Source: Marinomonas piezotolerans
GTDB taxonomy: Bacteria > Pseudomonadota > Gammaproteobacteria > Pseudomonadales > Marinomonadaceae
NCBI RefSeq assembly: GCF_003362755.1
Contig: NZ_QKRA01000002.1
Span: 372,001 to 436,000 of the forward strand
DNA length: 64,000 nucleotides
Reading direction: 5' to 3'
Positions 53,795 through 62,109 of the stretch are shown piece by piece. The position numbers and the translations under genes are program-made. How positions within the stretch are numbered: position 1 is the stretch's first letter; each line of letters opens with the position of its first letter. The notes beneath the pieces are model-generated. The model had not been told where the DNA came from. It saw only the letters and a program-made list of their open reading frames with translations, and searched no databases.

Positions 53795-55032
53795 AGGCTT
53801 CCCTTACCGTTGGCGGCGGCATTGGCGTACACCGCCATTGCTGCGTCAACACCCGCGCCTGCAGACAGTTTGCAGCCGCTGCGGCGCAATACCGTTTCCA
53901 GTGATTGCAACGTATGTAGCACAGCATCTTGGCGCGCGTTGTAGCCCATCGTGCCGATACGCCAGATTTTCCCCTTGAGGGGGCCGAAGCTGGTGCCGAT
54001 TTCGATGTTAAAAATGTTCAGTAAGTCATGGCGGATTTGCTCACCATCGACTTCATCAGGAATATAGACGCCGACCACGTTGCTCATCTTGTGTTGCAAA
54101 TCGCCGAACGGTTTGAGCCCCATGGCTTGAATGCCTTTCAGCATGGCTTGACCAGCGTTCTGGTGGCGTTGCAGCACCGCGTCTTGACCTTCTGTTAACA
54201 AGGCGACGGCGCACTCACGTGAACCAAAGAGCATGGTGGCGGCTTCGGTGTGGTGATTGAGGCGTTCGTCTCCCCAATAATCCATGATCATCGCCAGATC
54301 AAAGTAATTAGAGCGAATGCGGGCGCCTTTAGCGTCAGTATGATGGGCGTCGCGGATGCCCGCTTCTACGTGCTGGCGCTGACGTACCACATCGACAAAG
54401 CGGTCACTCATAGTGATCGGCGCGCTGCCTGATGGCCCACCCAGACATTTCTGTAAACCAACGGTCACCGCGTCGAGTTGCCATACATCGGTTTCAAACG
54501 GATTGCCGGCAATCGAAGCCGTCGCGTCAGAGTAAAACAGCACATCGTGGGCACGGCAAATGGCGCCCAATTCTTCTAATGGCTGCAACATGGTGGTCGA
54601 TGTATCGCCTTGCACCACCGCTAATAACTTCGGCTGAACCTGTTTGATGGCGTCTTCGATTTGTTGGGGGTCAAAGACCTCACCCCACGGAGCTTCAATG
54701 GTGTGTACGTCCGCCCCGGCGCGCTCGGCGATCTCGGTAAGCAGATGACCGAAGCGACCAAATACAGGCACCAACACTTTGTCGCCTGGCTCCAACACAG
54801 AGACCAACGCGGCTTCGATCCCAGCGCGCGAGGTGCCGTCAATCAAGAATGTTTGCTGGTTTTGCGTGTTGAATACTTGACGGTACAGCGCCATGGTTTC
54901 GTTCATGTAGCCTGTCATCGCCGGATCGTATTGACCTACCAGTTGCGTCGACATTGCCTGCAATACGCGTGGGTAGCAGTTAATCGGGCCAGGGCCCATT
55001 AACAATCTCGGAGGTAAAGATAGAGGTTGCAT
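53791..55032 (-). CDS. pucG: (S)-ureidoglycine-glyoxylate aminotransferase, PucG-like
   Basis: 413 residues, class V PLP aminotransferase of the AGXT/PucG branch. MGPGPINCYPRVLQAM opens the protein, YSDATASIAGNPFETDVWQLDAVTVGLQKCLGGPSGSAPI carries the PLP-binding Lys (in LQKCLGGP). PucG passes the amino group of ureidoglycine to glyoxylate, giving glycine and oxalurate. Its overlap with the allantoate amidohydrolase gene supports that role over alanine-glyoxylate or serine-glyoxylate transamination. Confidence 0.86.
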   Translation of the reverse strand: MQPLSLPPRLLMGPGPINCYPRVLQAMSTQLVGQYDPAMTGYMNETMALYRQVFNTQNQQTFLIDGTSRAGIEAALVSVLEPGDKVLVPVFGRFGHLLTEIAERAGADVHTIEAPWGEVFDPQQIEDAIKQVQPKLLAVVQGDTSTTMLQPLEELGAICRAHDVLFYSDATASIAGNPFETDVWQLDAVTVGLQKCLGGPSGSAPITMSDRFVDVVRQRQHVEAGIRDAHHTDAKGARIRSNYFDLAMIMDYWGDERLNHHTEAATMLFGSRECAVALLTEGQDAVLQRHQNAGQAMLKGIQAMGLKPFGDLQHKMSNVVGVYIPDEVDGEQIRHDLLNIFNIEIGTSFGPLKGKIWRIGTMGYNARQDAVLHTLQSLETVLRRSGCKLSAGAGVDAAMAVYANAAANGKGSL

Positions 55033-55041
55033 GATGAACTC

Positions 55042-55860
55042 CTAGGCTAAAACTTGATACAGCATTCGTACGCCGGTAAAGATCAGTACGATTGCGAAGA
55101 CTTTTTTGAGAGCGGCAGCATTCAATCGGTTTGCAAGTCCTGCACCTACCGGAGCGAATAAAACGGTTAGCGGAATAATGCAGGCTGCGCCGACAAGGTT
55201 AACCAACCCTATTGTGCCAAACGGCGAATCTATGGGTGTTTGACCCATCACCAGCATCGTCGCCGCAGCGGGTAGTGAGATAATCAAACCTACCGCTGCC
55301 GCTGTTCCGACAGCGCGGTGCGCTGGGTAGTTACAGAACGTCAAGGTAGGGACTGTCAGGGTACCGCCACCGATGCCAACCATTGAGCTAAAGAAACCAA
55401 TACAAGTGGCAATCACACTTTGTCCTGCTTTACCCGGTAAGGATTGGAAGACAGCGTCTTTCTTACCTAACAGCATGTTGATCGCCGACAGTGTGGCAAT
55501 CACACCAAATAATAGCGTTAGCCACTGGCCATTCACGATCGTAACGACATAGCTACCGATGAGAACGCCCGCAAAGATGAACACACCCCATTGTTTAAGT
55601 AGCACAAAGTCAACATTGCCTTTGGCGTTGTGTGCGCGGATTGAGCTGATAGACGTTGGGATGATCGTCGCAAGAGACGTGGCCGTCGCAACCAGCATCG
55701 CAGTGTCGGCACTCACGCCCAGTCCTTGGTAAAGGAAGAACAAGACAGGCACGATGACGATGCCGCCTCCTACGCCCAATAGCCCTGCTAAGATCCCACC
55801 GACCACACCGGTCGCCATCATGGCGAGAATCATGGAATAGTTTTCCATTATGAATGACAT
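55042..55860 (-). CDS. TauE/SafE-family membrane transporter
   Basis: 272 residues with eight membrane helices. GGILAGLLGVGGGIVIVPVLFFL (residues ~21-43) and SSMVGIGGGTLTVPTLTFCNYPAHRAVGTAAAVGLI are the duplicated family motifs. The family exports sulfite, sulfoacetate or other organic anions. It lies 9 bp upstream of pucG inside the purine gene set, so it may move a purine-derived anion such as oxalate or oxalurate (inference), though the substrate is not visible. Confidence 0.85.
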   Translation of the reverse strand: MSFIMENYSMILAMMATGVVGGILAGLLGVGGGIVIVPVLFFLYQGLGVSADTAMLVATATSLATIIPTSISSIRAHNAKGNVDFVLLKQWGVFIFAGVLIGSYVVTIVNGQWLTLLFGVIATLSAINMLLGKKDAVFQSLPGKAGQSVIATCIGFFSSMVGIGGGTLTVPTLTFCNYPAHRAVGTAAAVGLIISLPAAATMLVMGQTPIDSPFGTIGLVNLVGAACIIPLTVLFAPVGAGLANRLNAAALKKVFAIVLIFTGVRMLYQVLA

Positions 55861-55959
55861 GTTACTGTTAACTCCTGATTGAAAAGGGCTCTAAACGAGC
55901 GGCTTTGAATAATGGTTGTATTAATGTCGTGACACTTAAACATGCTTGCTGATCAGTGC

Positions 55960-57525
55960 CTATGAGCATAACGCAGCGCCGTCGCTTCGTGGGTCGGTGG
56001 CGGCATCAACCTCACCATCTTGGTGTTGTACGACTGCGCCAGCATGTCCCATAAGTTCATTACAGGCATCGACAATCACCAAGTCGTGCCCACGCTGAGT
56101 GAAGATTGACTCTGCCTGTTGGGCAAAGTCGGCTTCAATTTTGAGGTTATGGCTGACGTCTCCCCATGTGCGACCCAGCAGCCAGCGCCCTTCGCTGATG
56201 GCTTTTTCTAACGGCAATTTATGATACACATAGCGACTGAATAGCGCGGCTTGGGTTTGCGGCTGGCCTTCACCCCCCATGGTGCCATAGCTAATACGGC
56301 GTCCGTCAGAAAGCTCTGCAAAAGCGGGGTTCAATGTATGAAAAGGCGTTAAATGTGGCTTAAGTTCCTGTAAGTGCCCTGCTTCTAAACTGAAAGAGGA
56401 GCCGCGGTTACTCCACACAATGCCCGTGCTTGGGCTCACCACACCGCTACCAAACTCCCAATAAAGACTCTGGATATAACTGACTATACGGCCTTCGCTG
56501 TCGCACGCGCCCATCCAGATGGTGTCGCCATGTTTGGCTGGGTGTGGCCAAGGCTGCGCAGTATCAGCTTTGATGGCTTTGGTCATCTTGGCCAAATTCA
56601 CGTCGCTGAGCAGTTCCTGCAAATCAGTGGTGAGTCGAGAGGGGTCGGTGACGTATTCGTTGCGTGCGATAAAGGCTTGTTTTGTAGCTTCAATGAGCAA
56701 GTGAGCCATGTCCACATCACTGCCATTTCCTAGCGGATGAATACGGTCATACAAGGCTAAGATAATCAGCGAGGCGATTCCCTGTGTCGGAGCAGGGAGG
56801 TTGTACAGTGTGCCAACACTGGTCTTAACGCTAAGTGGAGTGACGGCTTCAGCACGATAATTGTGAAAATCTTCGAGTCGGATGGGCGATCCTGCCGCTT
56901 CTAGATCGGCCGCAAGACGTTCACTGATTTCACCATGATAAAAGTCATCCAGACCGCTCGTTGCCAAACGTTTTAGGGTATTGGCTAACCTTGGTAGCGT
57001 TAGTGTTTTGCCTTGAGTAAGTGTCTCACCTTGGTCTAAAAACTGGCTAAAATTCGCTAACGTCGCCAAATCTGCATGTACTTTGCGGCTTGCTGATTGC
57101 AGACTTTTTGTTACTGTAATGCCGTTCTGGGCGTGATTAATTGCGTTGTCGAGCAATTCACAAAGCGTTTTTGGCGCTTGCCACGTGGCGCTGATATCCA
57201 GCGCTTTTTGCCATCCAGCGACGGCTCCTGCCATGGTGAGAGCGGCTTGACCACCACGTGTCGGTATGACGTCTTGCCCGTGGTAGAACTCTCGTGTTGC
57301 AGCTTGAGCGGCCGTACCCGAAGCATCGATTCCAATAGGGGCCTTGCCGGGTTCACTGATTAACCAAAATCCATCTCCACCAAGCCCATTCATATGGGGG
57401 TAAACCACAGCGATTGTTGCGGCAGCAGCGACCATGGCTTCGATCGCGGTGCCACCTTGCTCAAGTATCGTTTGGCCCGCTTTTGCGGCTTCGTGGTGCG
57501 GTGCGGTAAACGCAATATTCGACAT
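55960..57525 (-). CDS. GGT-family Ntn-hydrolase, HpxW-like oxamate amidohydrolase
   Basis: 521 residues. The gamma-glutamyltranspeptidase fold is shown by GGTAIEAMVAAAATIAVVYPHMNGLGGDGF at the start and the self-cleavage site HGDTIWMGACDSEGRIVSYIQ (nucleophile Thr). No signal peptide is present, so it is cytoplasmic, unlike true GGT. HpxW of Klebsiella, a GGT-family oxamate amidohydrolase, has the same length and a similar cleavage motif. PucG would supply oxalurate, the precursor of oxamate, so oxamate hydrolysis to oxalate is the best guess. Confidence 0.8.
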   Translation of the reverse strand: MSNIAFTAPHHEAAKAGQTILEQGGTAIEAMVAAAATIAVVYPHMNGLGGDGFWLISEPGKAPIGIDASGTAAQAATREFYHGQDVIPTRGGQAALTMAGAVAGWQKALDISATWQAPKTLCELLDNAINHAQNGITVTKSLQSASRKVHADLATLANFSQFLDQGETLTQGKTLTLPRLANTLKRLATSGLDDFYHGEISERLAADLEAAGSPIRLEDFHNYRAEAVTPLSVKTSVGTLYNLPAPTQGIASLIILALYDRIHPLGNGSDVDMAHLLIEATKQAFIARNEYVTDPSRLTTDLQELLSDVNLAKMTKAIKADTAQPWPHPAKHGDTIWMGACDSEGRIVSYIQSLYWEFGSGVVSPSTGIVWSNRGSSFSLEAGHLQELKPHLTPFHTLNPAFAELSDGRRISYGTMGGEGQPQTQAALFSRYVYHKLPLEKAISEGRWLLGRTWGDVSHNLKIEADFAQQAESIFTQRGHDLVIVDACNELMGHAGAVVQHQDGEVDAATDPRSDGAALCS

Positions 57526-57529
57526 AAAT

Positions 57530-58717
57530 TTACTCCATTAAATGTTGCGCAAACGCAATCAATTCAAGGTCACTATTCCGAGGGCCAATCAAAGAGACGC
57601 CGCAGGGTGCACCATCAATCTGGCAAACCGGAAGATGCAATTGGGGCAGGCCACATAGGCCTGCGATGGCCGTTAGTTCTAATAATTGGTTGCGGTAATC
57701 TGCCAAGCTTTCGTCAGGCGTATTCAACAACGGTGCTCGTCCAGGTGTGGTGGGCAGTATCAAGATCGATCCCGCTAGGGTTTTGTCCATCCATGCGCGA
57801 AACTCGGCTTGCTGCGCAATGGCTTGGTTGATCTCATCATGGGTAATGGATTCGGTCCAGCGAAAGCGGCTATCGATATCGGGTGCAAAATCGGGTGAAT
57901 TCAATGTTATCCATTTGCCATGCTCCTGCCATATCTGAGCCCCTTGTAATGTCCGAAAGGTTGCGCCCGTTTTCCAAGTTGCAGCGTTGATTTCCAAAGG
58001 TTGCGGAGAGTTTAGCTTGCCTTCAGACACCCAGATCGAAAGTTGCTCGTTAAGGTGTTTTGCATGCTCTACTTGATCAATTAATGAATGAGCAATCAGT
58101 ATGTTAGGTTGTGTTAGTGACGTATTGGTTATGGCATCAGGTAGCAGTACACGAGCGCATTGTTCAAGCTCGTCTAGTGAGCGCGTCATGACACCAATGG
58201 TGTCAAAATCGGGAGCTAATCCCACTAATTGGTCCGTCACAATGACACCGTGAGTCGGTCGCAATCCGAACAGGCCATTGTAGCTGGACGGCACACGTAT
58301 TGATCCGCCCGTATCGGTACCCAAACCAATGTCCGCTAAGTGTGCTGCGACGGCAACAGCGGAACCCGACGAAGAGCCTCCCGGCAGACGCTCAGGCGTA
58401 ATCGGATTTTGTGGGGTGCCGTAATGAATATTTTGCCCATTGAGACTGTAGGCCAACTCATCGGTGATGGTTTTACCAACAAATTCAGCGCCAGCATTCA
58501 GCAGCGCCAACACACTTGATGCGGTTTGAGTCGGGATATCATGGGTGGCTAGCCACGTTGGATTTCCTGCCGTCGTCGGAAGTCCTGCGATATGAAACAA
58601 ATCTTTCACTGCTAACCGCAGGCCTTGCAATGGCTGGTCATCGCTAGGGTTGGGTGCGCAGATTGGGCTGCTTGGTGGCAGTGATAAAAACGGTTGCTGG
58701 ACGGTGAAATGTTTCAT
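57530..58717 (-). CDS. Amidase signature family hydrolase
   Basis: 395 residues from the ATG at 58717 (GGAG six bases upstream); the frame is open to 58777 without a supported start. The Ser-cisSer-Lys triad is intact: LAVKDLFHIAG (Lys), LPGGSSSGSAVAVA (cis-Ser) and GLGTDTGGSIRVPSSYNG (nucleophile). Shorter than AtzE/HpxY (~465) and closer to indoleacetamide-hydrolase-like amidases (FGLRPTHG). Overlaps the operon with the GGT-family gene 4 bp downstream, so a purine-derived amide such as oxalurate may be its substrate (inference). Confidence 0.8.
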   Translation of the reverse strand: MKHFTVQQPFLSLPPSSPICAPNPSDDQPLQGLRLAVKDLFHIAGLPTTAGNPTWLATHDIPTQTASSVLALLNAGAEFVGKTITDELAYSLNGQNIHYGTPQNPITPERLPGGSSSGSAVAVAAHLADIGLGTDTGGSIRVPSSYNGLFGLRPTHGVIVTDQLVGLAPDFDTIGVMTRSLDELEQCARVLLPDAITNTSLTQPNILIAHSLIDQVEHAKHLNEQLSIWVSEGKLNSPQPLEINAATWKTGATFRTLQGAQIWQEHGKWITLNSPDFAPDIDSRFRWTESITHDEINQAIAQQAEFRAWMDKTLAGSILILPTTPGRAPLLNTPDESLADYRNQLLELTAIAGLCGLPQLHLPVCQIDGAPCGVSLIGPRNSDLELIAFAQHLME

Positions 58718-58741
58718 AGGCACTCCTGTTCTATTACGTAT

Positions 58742-58782
58742 GAAACATTTGTTTCTAAAAATTGTCAACTGAAACAAACTTC
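58742..58782. promoter_or_regulatory. GAAACA/TGTTTC palindrome before the amidase gene
   Basis: GAAACATTTGTTTC (58742-58755) has perfect 6-bp arms around TT; a further half site GAAACAAACT begins at 58771. They lie in the 95-bp gap between uraD and the amidase gene, upstream of the amidase start, and may be an operator giving the amidase-GGT-TauE-pucG genes their own promoter. Confidence 0.4.
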
Positions 58783-58812
58783 ACAGTACGATAAATTTTG
58801 CTCAGCGTCGGT

Positions 58813-59355
58813 TTAGCGCTGCCAAAAATGGTCGGGAAATTCGTTCAAACGAAAGCCTGCAATTTTATGAACTTCGGCTAACGCTCGTTCGAATTCTGTG
58901 TCTCGGTCATTGGGTAAACGTGATCTAAACCCTGCCAAGATCTGCTCTTTCGTCGCACCTTTGACCGCCATGATGAATGGGAAGCCAAACTTGGCTCGGT
59001 ATTGATCGTTGAGTTGTGTGAATTCCGCCAGCTCTTGCTCAGAGCACTGATCCAAGCCCGCTCCAGCTTGCTCATTGGTGCTGGCGTGGGTGAGTTCTCC
59101 AGCGAGCGCAGCTTTGCCTGCAAGATCTGGGTGGGCCTGCAAGAGTGCCAATTTCGTTTCGTCTGACGCCGCATTGACGATGTGCTGCATGGTGTTTTGG
59201 ATGAGATCGTGCAATGGTGTGGTATCGGCCTTGAGCGATTCTTTCTGTATAAACAGCGCTTCGGCAACCCATTGCGAGTGTTCGTAGATGTCTTGCAAGC
59301 TTTTGATGAAGTGCTCTTTTTCTAAGTAAAGTAGGGGTTTTGTAGCCGTATTCAT
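58813..59355 (-). CDS. uraD: 2-oxo-4-hydroxy-4-carboxy-5-ureidoimidazoline (OHCU) decarboxylase
   Basis: 180 residues, the standard length, all-helical. QAHPDLAGKAAL carries the catalytic His and GFPFIMAVKGATKEQILAGFRSRLPNDRDTEFERALAEVHKIAGFRL is the family C terminus. It turns OHCU into (S)-allantoin, the second step after urate oxidation. Divergent from hiuH, which makes its substrate, with the promoters for both in the 133-bp gap. Confidence 0.93.
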   Translation of the reverse strand: MNTATKPLLYLEKEHFIKSLQDIYEHSQWVAEALFIQKESLKADTTPLHDLIQNTMQHIVNAASDETKLALLQAHPDLAGKAALAGELTHASTNEQAGAGLDQCSEQELAEFTQLNDQYRAKFGFPFIMAVKGATKEQILAGFRSRLPNDRDTEFERALAEVHKIAGFRLNEFPDHFWQR

Positions 59356-59488
59356 TGTTCAACTCCTAGTGATAATAGCCATCCGTATGGCATGTTTCTT
59401 GTTTTGGCCTTGATCATGGTCGTGTTGATGAAGTGCTTTGTTTATTCGTACGGCCGTATTCATTCACTGTAAAACGTTAGGATCCAGC

Positions 59489-59845
59489 ATGGGAAATTTA
59501 ACGACACATATTCTCGATACGACACGTGGTTTAGCTGCCGCTGGCGTCTCCATTCAGTTGACTCGCGTCCATGCTGATGGCTCGCGGTCGCTGCTGCACA
59601 CGACAGTCTCCAATGAGGATGGTCGATGTGATGCGCCGCTGCTATCAGGAGCAGACTTCATTGCAGGTCAATATGAACTTGAGTTCGCCGTTGGCGATTA
59701 CTTCGCTGCAAACGGCGTTCCGTTATCCGAGCCGCGCTTTTTAGACGTTGTGGTTCTGCGCTTTGGCATCGCCGACGAAGGTAGCCACTATCATGTACCG
59801 CTACTGGTGACGCCCTATTCTTACAGTACTTATCGCGGTAGCTAA
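59489..59845 (+). CDS. hiuH: 5-hydroxyisourate hydrolase
   Basis: 118 residues from the ATG at 59489 (MGNLTTHILDTTRGLAA); the longer frame from 59438 has no signal-peptide look. Transthyretin-like fold with THILDTTRG at the start, the catalytic Arg in GRCDAPL, and the C-terminal tetrapeptide YRGS. It hydrolyses 5-hydroxyisourate to OHCU for UraD. Cytoplasmic. First gene of a plus-strand group that continues to 61759. Confidence 0.95.
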   Translation: MGNLTTHILDTTRGLAAAGVSIQLTRVHADGSRSLLHTTVSNEDGRCDAPLLSGADFIAGQYELEFAVGDYFAANGVPLSEPRFLDVVVLRFGIADEGSHYHVPLLVTPYSYSTYRGS

Positions 59846-59880
59846 TTTAAACGCGTCATTGTTGTGCTGATTGCGTTTTT

Positions 59881-60189
59881 TTGGTGCGTTGGCAGGGCAC
59901 GTCATGGCGGTGGTTACCTCGGCAAGTCGCTGAAGGCATTGTTTCACATGGAAATCTCAAGAAACAATTGTTTTTCACGCTTGCCATTATCGGTGCGGTG
60001 GTGGCTGAGTTTGTCGCAGCGGAAGAAGGGTTAGGCTACTTCATTCAATTTTCGACGTCTTTCTTTAAAATTCCGCAAGCGTTTGCAGGGTTGATCTTTT
60101 TGGCGGCGATTAGTTTGCTGTTGTTCAAATCCGTGCAATGGGTACAGGCGTGGTGGTTCCCTTGGAGCCTGCCGAAGAAGAAACATTAA
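59881..60189 (+). pseudogene. C-terminal remnant of an ABC transporter permease (SsuC/ThiX type)
   Basis: A 102-codon frame without a credible start (TTG, no ribosome site) whose second half reads TLAIIGAVVAEFVAAEEGLG and continues through GYFIQFSTSFFKIPQAFAGL to WWFPWSLPKKKH. That is the C-terminal ~70 residues of an SsuC/TauC-like permease, including the GAVVAEF-EEGLGY block and the last helix. The EAA loop and the N-terminal ~190 residues are missing, and no ATPase or binding-protein gene remains nearby. It is a leftover of a lost importer inside the purine gene set. Confidence 0.65.
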
Positions 60190-60202
60190 TAAGAGACATG
60201 AC

Positions 60203-60679
60203 ATGAGCTTAGATGAAAACGACACGGCTTTGTTGCGCCAAAGCTTTGCTCTAGCAGATGAGGCGAAACAACAAGGTATCCATCCGTTTGCGGCGATGCT
60301 TGTGGATGCAGAAGGGCAATGCTTAATGTCTCAAGTAAATGGCTATTTGCCTGATTTGGATATGACGGGTCACGCCGAACGCAAGCTGATGACACGCGCC
60401 AGCAAAGCATATCGACCAGAGTTTCTGGCAACCTGCACTATGTACGTCTCAGCAGAGCCTTGTGCCATGTGCGCGGGCGCTGCGTATTGGGCGGGTCTCG
60501 GTCGTGTTGTATATGGTCTGAGCGAAGCGCGCTTAAAAACCATTACCGGTAATCACCCAGAAAACCCCACGCTTGATTTGCCCTGTCGCGCAGTGTTTGA
60601 TGCAGGGCAGCGAAAAGTAGAGGTGGTCGGCCCCTGTTTAGAAGACGAGGCCGCCGCGCTACATGAAGGTGTTTGGTAA
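60203..60679 (+). CDS. Nucleoside/guanine deaminase-like cytidine-deaminase-fold protein
   Basis: 158 residues. Zinc site: HAERKLM (His-Ala-Glu) and PCAMCAGAAYW (two Cys). ADEAKQQGIHPFAAMLVD and VVYGLSEARL resemble the guanine deaminase (GuaD-type) group rather than tRNA deaminase TadA. Likely reaction is guanine to xanthine, which would feed the purine pathway; other purine or pterin bases remain possible. It follows the permease remnant and precedes a 2OG-Fe(II) oxygenase gene. Confidence 0.78.
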   Translation: MSLDENDTALLRQSFALADEAKQQGIHPFAAMLVDAEGQCLMSQVNGYLPDLDMTGHAERKLMTRASKAYRPEFLATCTMYVSAEPCAMCAGAAYWAGLGRVVYGLSEARLKTITGNHPENPTLDLPCRAVFDAGQRKVEVVGPCLEDEAAALHEGVW

Positions 60680-60766
60680 GCCCCACACCGTTTATTTTGA
60701 ACCGAAGGAGTAGAAGCAGTCAGGCGCTTAGCCAGGTCATTGCTCCAGAAACTTTAGGAGATTGCT

Positions 60767-61759
60767 ATGACTCAATCCTATTCTCTGGAAGAGCTACAAC
60801 GTGAAACAACCTTTGGCGGCGCGGGTGTTGACGCGGATGATCGCCAAGTTCCGATCATTGACTTAACTAACTTTGAACAACGGCGTGAGGAAATCGCCGA
60901 TGAGTTGTGGTGTGCTGCGACCGAGATCGGCTTTTTTCAGTTGAAAAATCACGGTATTCCCCAGTCGGAAGTCGATGCGGCGTTTAAAGAAGCTAATCGA
61001 TTTTTTACATTGCCGAACGACGTGAAAGCCCAATATCCACGGCCAAAAGGCGTGAATGCAGGGTGGGAATCACGCAGTCAAATCCGCCCTTCTACGGGCA
61101 CAGCCGATGAGAAAGAGTCCTACCAAATTACGCAGTATCATATGGATGACCTATGGCCGAGCGAAGCTGAGCTGCCTGATTTCCAAGCCAATGTGATGCG
61201 TTTTGAACAGCAATGTTGGGAAGTCGGGATGAAGGTGTTGTCCTGTTTCGCAGACAAGCTTGGGTTTGAGCGAGACTTCTTTACTAAAGCACACGACCCC
61301 AAACAGAGCGATTACCAATCTACGTTACGCTTACTGCACTATTTCCCAACCCAAGGCGTGACGGAGCAAGGCGACATTTGGCGTGCGGGCGCGCATACCG
61401 ATTTTGATTGTTTAACCTTGTTGTTACAGCACGCTGGGCATGGTGGTTTACAGGTGTGTCCTGGGAAGGAAGCGGACACGAAACGTTGGACAAATATCCC
61501 GCCGCTTGCGGACGTCATTACGTGTAATATCGGTGATATGTTGATGCGATGGAGCGACGATCAGCTGAACTCTAATCTGCACCGCGTGCGGTTGCCTAGA
61601 GTAGACGAATACTGTGGTAGTCGATATTCGGTGGCGTTCTTTTGCCAAGCCAACAAAACACAAATCATCCAAGGGCCGAACAAACGCTACCAGCCCATCT
61701 CTGCGCAAGATTTTTTGAATCAGCGGATACAAGCGAACTTTGCGAAAGCAGATCGTTAG
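60767..61759 (+). CDS. 2-oxoglutarate/Fe(II)-dependent oxygenase (isopenicillin-N-synthase-like)
   Basis: 330 residues. The N-terminal DIOX_N region (VPIIDLTNFEQRREEIADELWCAATEIGFFQLKNHGIP) and the Fe-binding triad HTDFDCLTLLLQH (His, Asp) plus NLHRVRLP (His) are intact; RYSVAFFCQANKT completes the 2OG site. The family hydroxylates or oxidatively cyclises small molecules. Fourth gene of the plus-strand hiuH group; some bacterial relatives act on xanthine or urate, but the substrate here is not shown by sequence. Confidence 0.84.
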   Translation: MTQSYSLEELQRETTFGGAGVDADDRQVPIIDLTNFEQRREEIADELWCAATEIGFFQLKNHGIPQSEVDAAFKEANRFFTLPNDVKAQYPRPKGVNAGWESRSQIRPSTGTADEKESYQITQYHMDDLWPSEAELPDFQANVMRFEQQCWEVGMKVLSCFADKLGFERDFFTKAHDPKQSDYQSTLRLLHYFPTQGVTEQGDIWRAGAHTDFDCLTLLLQHAGHGGLQVCPGKEADTKRWTNIPPLADVITCNIGDMLMRWSDDQLNSNLHRVRLPRVDEYCGSRYSVAFFCQANKTQIIQGPNKRYQPISAQDFLNQRIQANFAKADR

Positions 61760-61849
61760 TAAGGGATGCGTTGCGAAATGCATATTTTACGCCTTTTGAT
61801 GAGTCCCTTTCATTAATAAGCATGATGGTTTGTGGTAAGGTACACCGCA

Positions 61850-62030
61850 ATTATAGGTTGCCGAGGTACGCCTCGGCATGAAAAAGGGAAGCTTGTGAAA
61901 ATCGAGCGCTGCCCCCGCAACGGTTATCAAGTTAAGCACTATCGTTTACCACTGTGTCCAGATGTGTCATGGGAAGGTGATAGTGTGAGCATATGCTGCT
62001 TGTCAGTCCGGAGACCTGCCTATAGTTAGG
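61850..62030 (+). ncRNA. Cobalamin (B12) riboswitch
   Basis: About 180 nt with the conserved elements in order: the hairpin GCCGAGG-TACG-CCTCGGC (61860-61877), AAAAAGGGAAGCTTGTGAAAA with GCGCTGCCCCCGCAACGGTT downstream (61907-61926), CCACTGTGTCCA, GGGAAGGTGATAG, and the B12 box CAGTCCGGAGACCTGCC (62003-62019). It lies upstream of btuB and should switch it off when adenosyl- or methylcobalamin is bound. A small stem CCGTC/GACGG (62038-62053) after it may be part of the expression platform. Confidence 0.95.
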
Positions 62031-62109
62031 GGCTTTTCCGTCGACGAAGACGGTCTAAGCGAGTATCCATCACTGTGCGGGCGTGCGCAGTGTTAATGCA
62101 GAACACATC

